Assembly (NCBI GenBank): GCA_016713175.1
Contig: JADJPQ010000029.1
Coordinates: 124,001 to 188,000 of the forward strand
DNA from: Planctomycetota bacterium
Lineage (GTDB): Bacteria > Planctomycetota > UBA1135 > UBA2386
Direction of reading: 5' to 3'
DNA: 64,000 nucleotides
In this document: positions 63,159-64,000 of the stretch, piece after piece
Layout of the letters: every line of letters starts with the position of its first letter
Numbering within the stretch: position 1 is the first letter of the stretch
The notes under the pieces: generated by a model
The model's input: only the letters and a program-made list of their open reading frames with translations
Databases searched by the model: none
Told to the model about the DNA's origin: nothing
Translations under genes and position numbers: made by a program

Positions 63159-64000
63159 ATGCCCCCGAGCGATCCCGACAGCGAACCCGACGTGCCCGGC
63201 GCCGAGGACCACGACGCCGACCCCGGCGCCGCAATCTACGAAGCAGCCAAACACCGCGACAACGACATCCCGCGGCTGCAGGCGATGGCGATCGCCGAAC
63301 TGATGGACCTGGCGCGCGCCGAGGGGATCGAGGTGGTGCCCAACCTCAGCAAGCCCGAGCTGCTGTTCGCGATCCTCGAGAATCGGTTCGCGCAGACCGG
63401 ACTCGGTTGGGGTGATGGCGTGCTCGAGGTGCTTCCCGACGGGTTCGGATTCCTGCGTTCGCCGCGCTACGACTACGAACCGGGACCCGACGACATCTAT
63501 GTCAGTCCGAGCCAGGTCCGACGCCTGAACCTGAAACCGGGCCACCAGCTCGCCGGACCGGTGCGACCGCCCAAGCGCGGCGAGAAGTACTTCGCGCTGC
63601 TGCACGTCGAACTGGTCAACGGCGGCAGTGTCGCCGACCTGCGGCGTCGGATCCCGTTCGACGAGCGCACGCCGCTGCTGCCCTGCGACCGGCTGCGGCT
63701 CGACCATCCCGGCGCCGGCCTCGACGTTCGCCTGCTCGATCTGCTGGCGCCCTGGGGCAAGGGCCAGCGCGTGCTGATGACCGCGCCGCCGGGTTCGGGC
63801 CGCACCGTCGTGCTGACGCACGTCGCCCAGGCGCTGCTGCAGAACCACCCGGAGTTGCGCGTGCACCTCTGCCTGATCGACGAGCGACCCGAGGATGTCA
63901 CCGAGATCCGCCGGCAGATCGGACCGCGCCCGCACTGCGAGGTCATTGCCTCGACGTTCGACATGCCGGCTGCGCGGCACGTGGCGCTCGCCGAGACGGC
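63159..64000 (+). CDS. rho: Transcription termination factor Rho, 3' partial, atypical P-loop
   Basis: 280 residues visible, cut by the window edge. An acidic N-terminal extension, the Rho N-domain (LMDLARAEGIEVVPNLSKPELLFAIL), the RNA-binding cold-shock-like domain (GVLEVLPDGFGFLRSP, PGPDDIYVSPSQVRRLNL, GPVRPPKRGEKYFALL) and the start of the ATPase domain are all recognisable. The P-loop reads APPGSGRT: Arg215 replaces the essential lysine of the usual PPKAGKT, and the other P-loop lysine is Gly. LIDERPEDVTEIRR and ASTFDMPAARH (Met where Glu is usual) follow. It may be a divergent or paralogous Rho. Confidence 0.9.
   Translation, partial: MPPSDPDSEPDVPGAEDHDADPGAAIYEAAKHRDNDIPRLQAMAIAELMDLARAEGIEVVPNLSKPELLFAILENRFAQTGLGWGDGVLEVLPDGFGFLRSPRYDYEPGPDDIYVSPSQVRRLNLKPGHQLAGPVRPPKRGEKYFALLHVELVNGGSVADLRRRIPFDERTPLLPCDRLRLDHPGAGLDVRLLDLLAPWGKGQRVLMTAPPGSGRTVVLTHVAQALLQNHPELRVHLCLIDERPEDVTEIRRQIGPRPHCEVIASTFDMPAARHVALAET

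Overview
The window is high-GC bacterial DNA that reads as Planctomycetota. The evidence is a DUF1549/DUF1553 protein, a DUF1501 protein and a planctomycete-type cytochrome c gene in a row, an ECF sigma factor divergent from a Ser/Thr kinase fused to a formylglycine-generating-enzyme-like domain, and many secreted proteins ending in a related ~125-residue beta-rich C-terminal domain. No genus is claimed. Base 1 falls inside an (AG)29 tract and the right edge cuts a rho gene, so both terminal genes are partial.

Layout. 1-4.8 kb: two secreted proteins. The first is read in frame through the AG tract; the second is an RCC1-type beta-propeller broken by three frameshifts. 4.9-6.9 kb: an enolase-superfamily sugar-acid dehydratase and an amidohydrolase-type lactonase. 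6.9-12.4 kb: a Gln-rich coiled-coil secreted protein, a 628-bp leader, and adenosylcobalamin-dependent ribonucleotide reductase (nrdJ) with one frameshift. 12.6-18.8 kb: a three-gene ATGA-coupled operon made of a lipoprotein with bacterial Ig-like repeats and an HExxH site, a secreted repeat protein, and a cytoplasmic protein with tandem RNA-polymerase alpha-CTD-like modules. 18.9-21.7 kb: a secreted alpha/alpha-toroid protein and a decayed copy of its C-terminal domain. 21.8-26.5 kb: the stress module prkA-DUF444-spoVR. 26.7-30.2 kb: accessory genes (VapBC-type toxin-antitoxin, orphan HicB, two small unknowns, a methyltransferase, a DUF1428 protein). 30.3-32.5 kb: type III glutamine synthetase. 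32.7-38.9 kb: a lipoprotein coupled to a 1646-residue AsmA-like protein. 39.0-43.6 kb: the DUF1549/DUF1501/cytochrome c operon. 43.6-45.0 kb: a probable AA10 lytic polysaccharide monooxygenase. 45.1-49.5 kb: methyltransferase, DUF502 protein, membrane glycosyltransferase, P1/DmpA peptidase. 49.5-54.3 kb: two secreted paralogues that share a 31-nt leader element. 54.3-57.4 kb: ECF sigma and kinase. 57.4-60.7 kb: queuosine-precursor transporter, two tRNA-Gln genes, cinA, tatC. 60.9-62.2 kb: a membrane-anchored coiled-coil protein with a BRCT-like C-terminus. 62.4 kb to the end: coaE and rho.

How the genes fit together. Most of the coding capacity goes to the cell envelope and secreted proteins, with Sec, lipoprotein and Tat signals and tatC itself. 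Polysaccharide use is suggested by the LPMO and the fuconate-type enzymes. Housekeeping genes (nrdJ, coaE, rho, tRNAs, tatC) lie between envelope genes. The most unusual items are the AG tract fused in frame to a signal peptide, the alpha-CTD array protein, the membrane BRCT-like protein, the Rho with an arginine at the P-loop lysine position, and the shared palindromic leader. The frameshifts in the RCC1 gene and nrdJ may be consensus errors and should be checked against reads before any biological reading.
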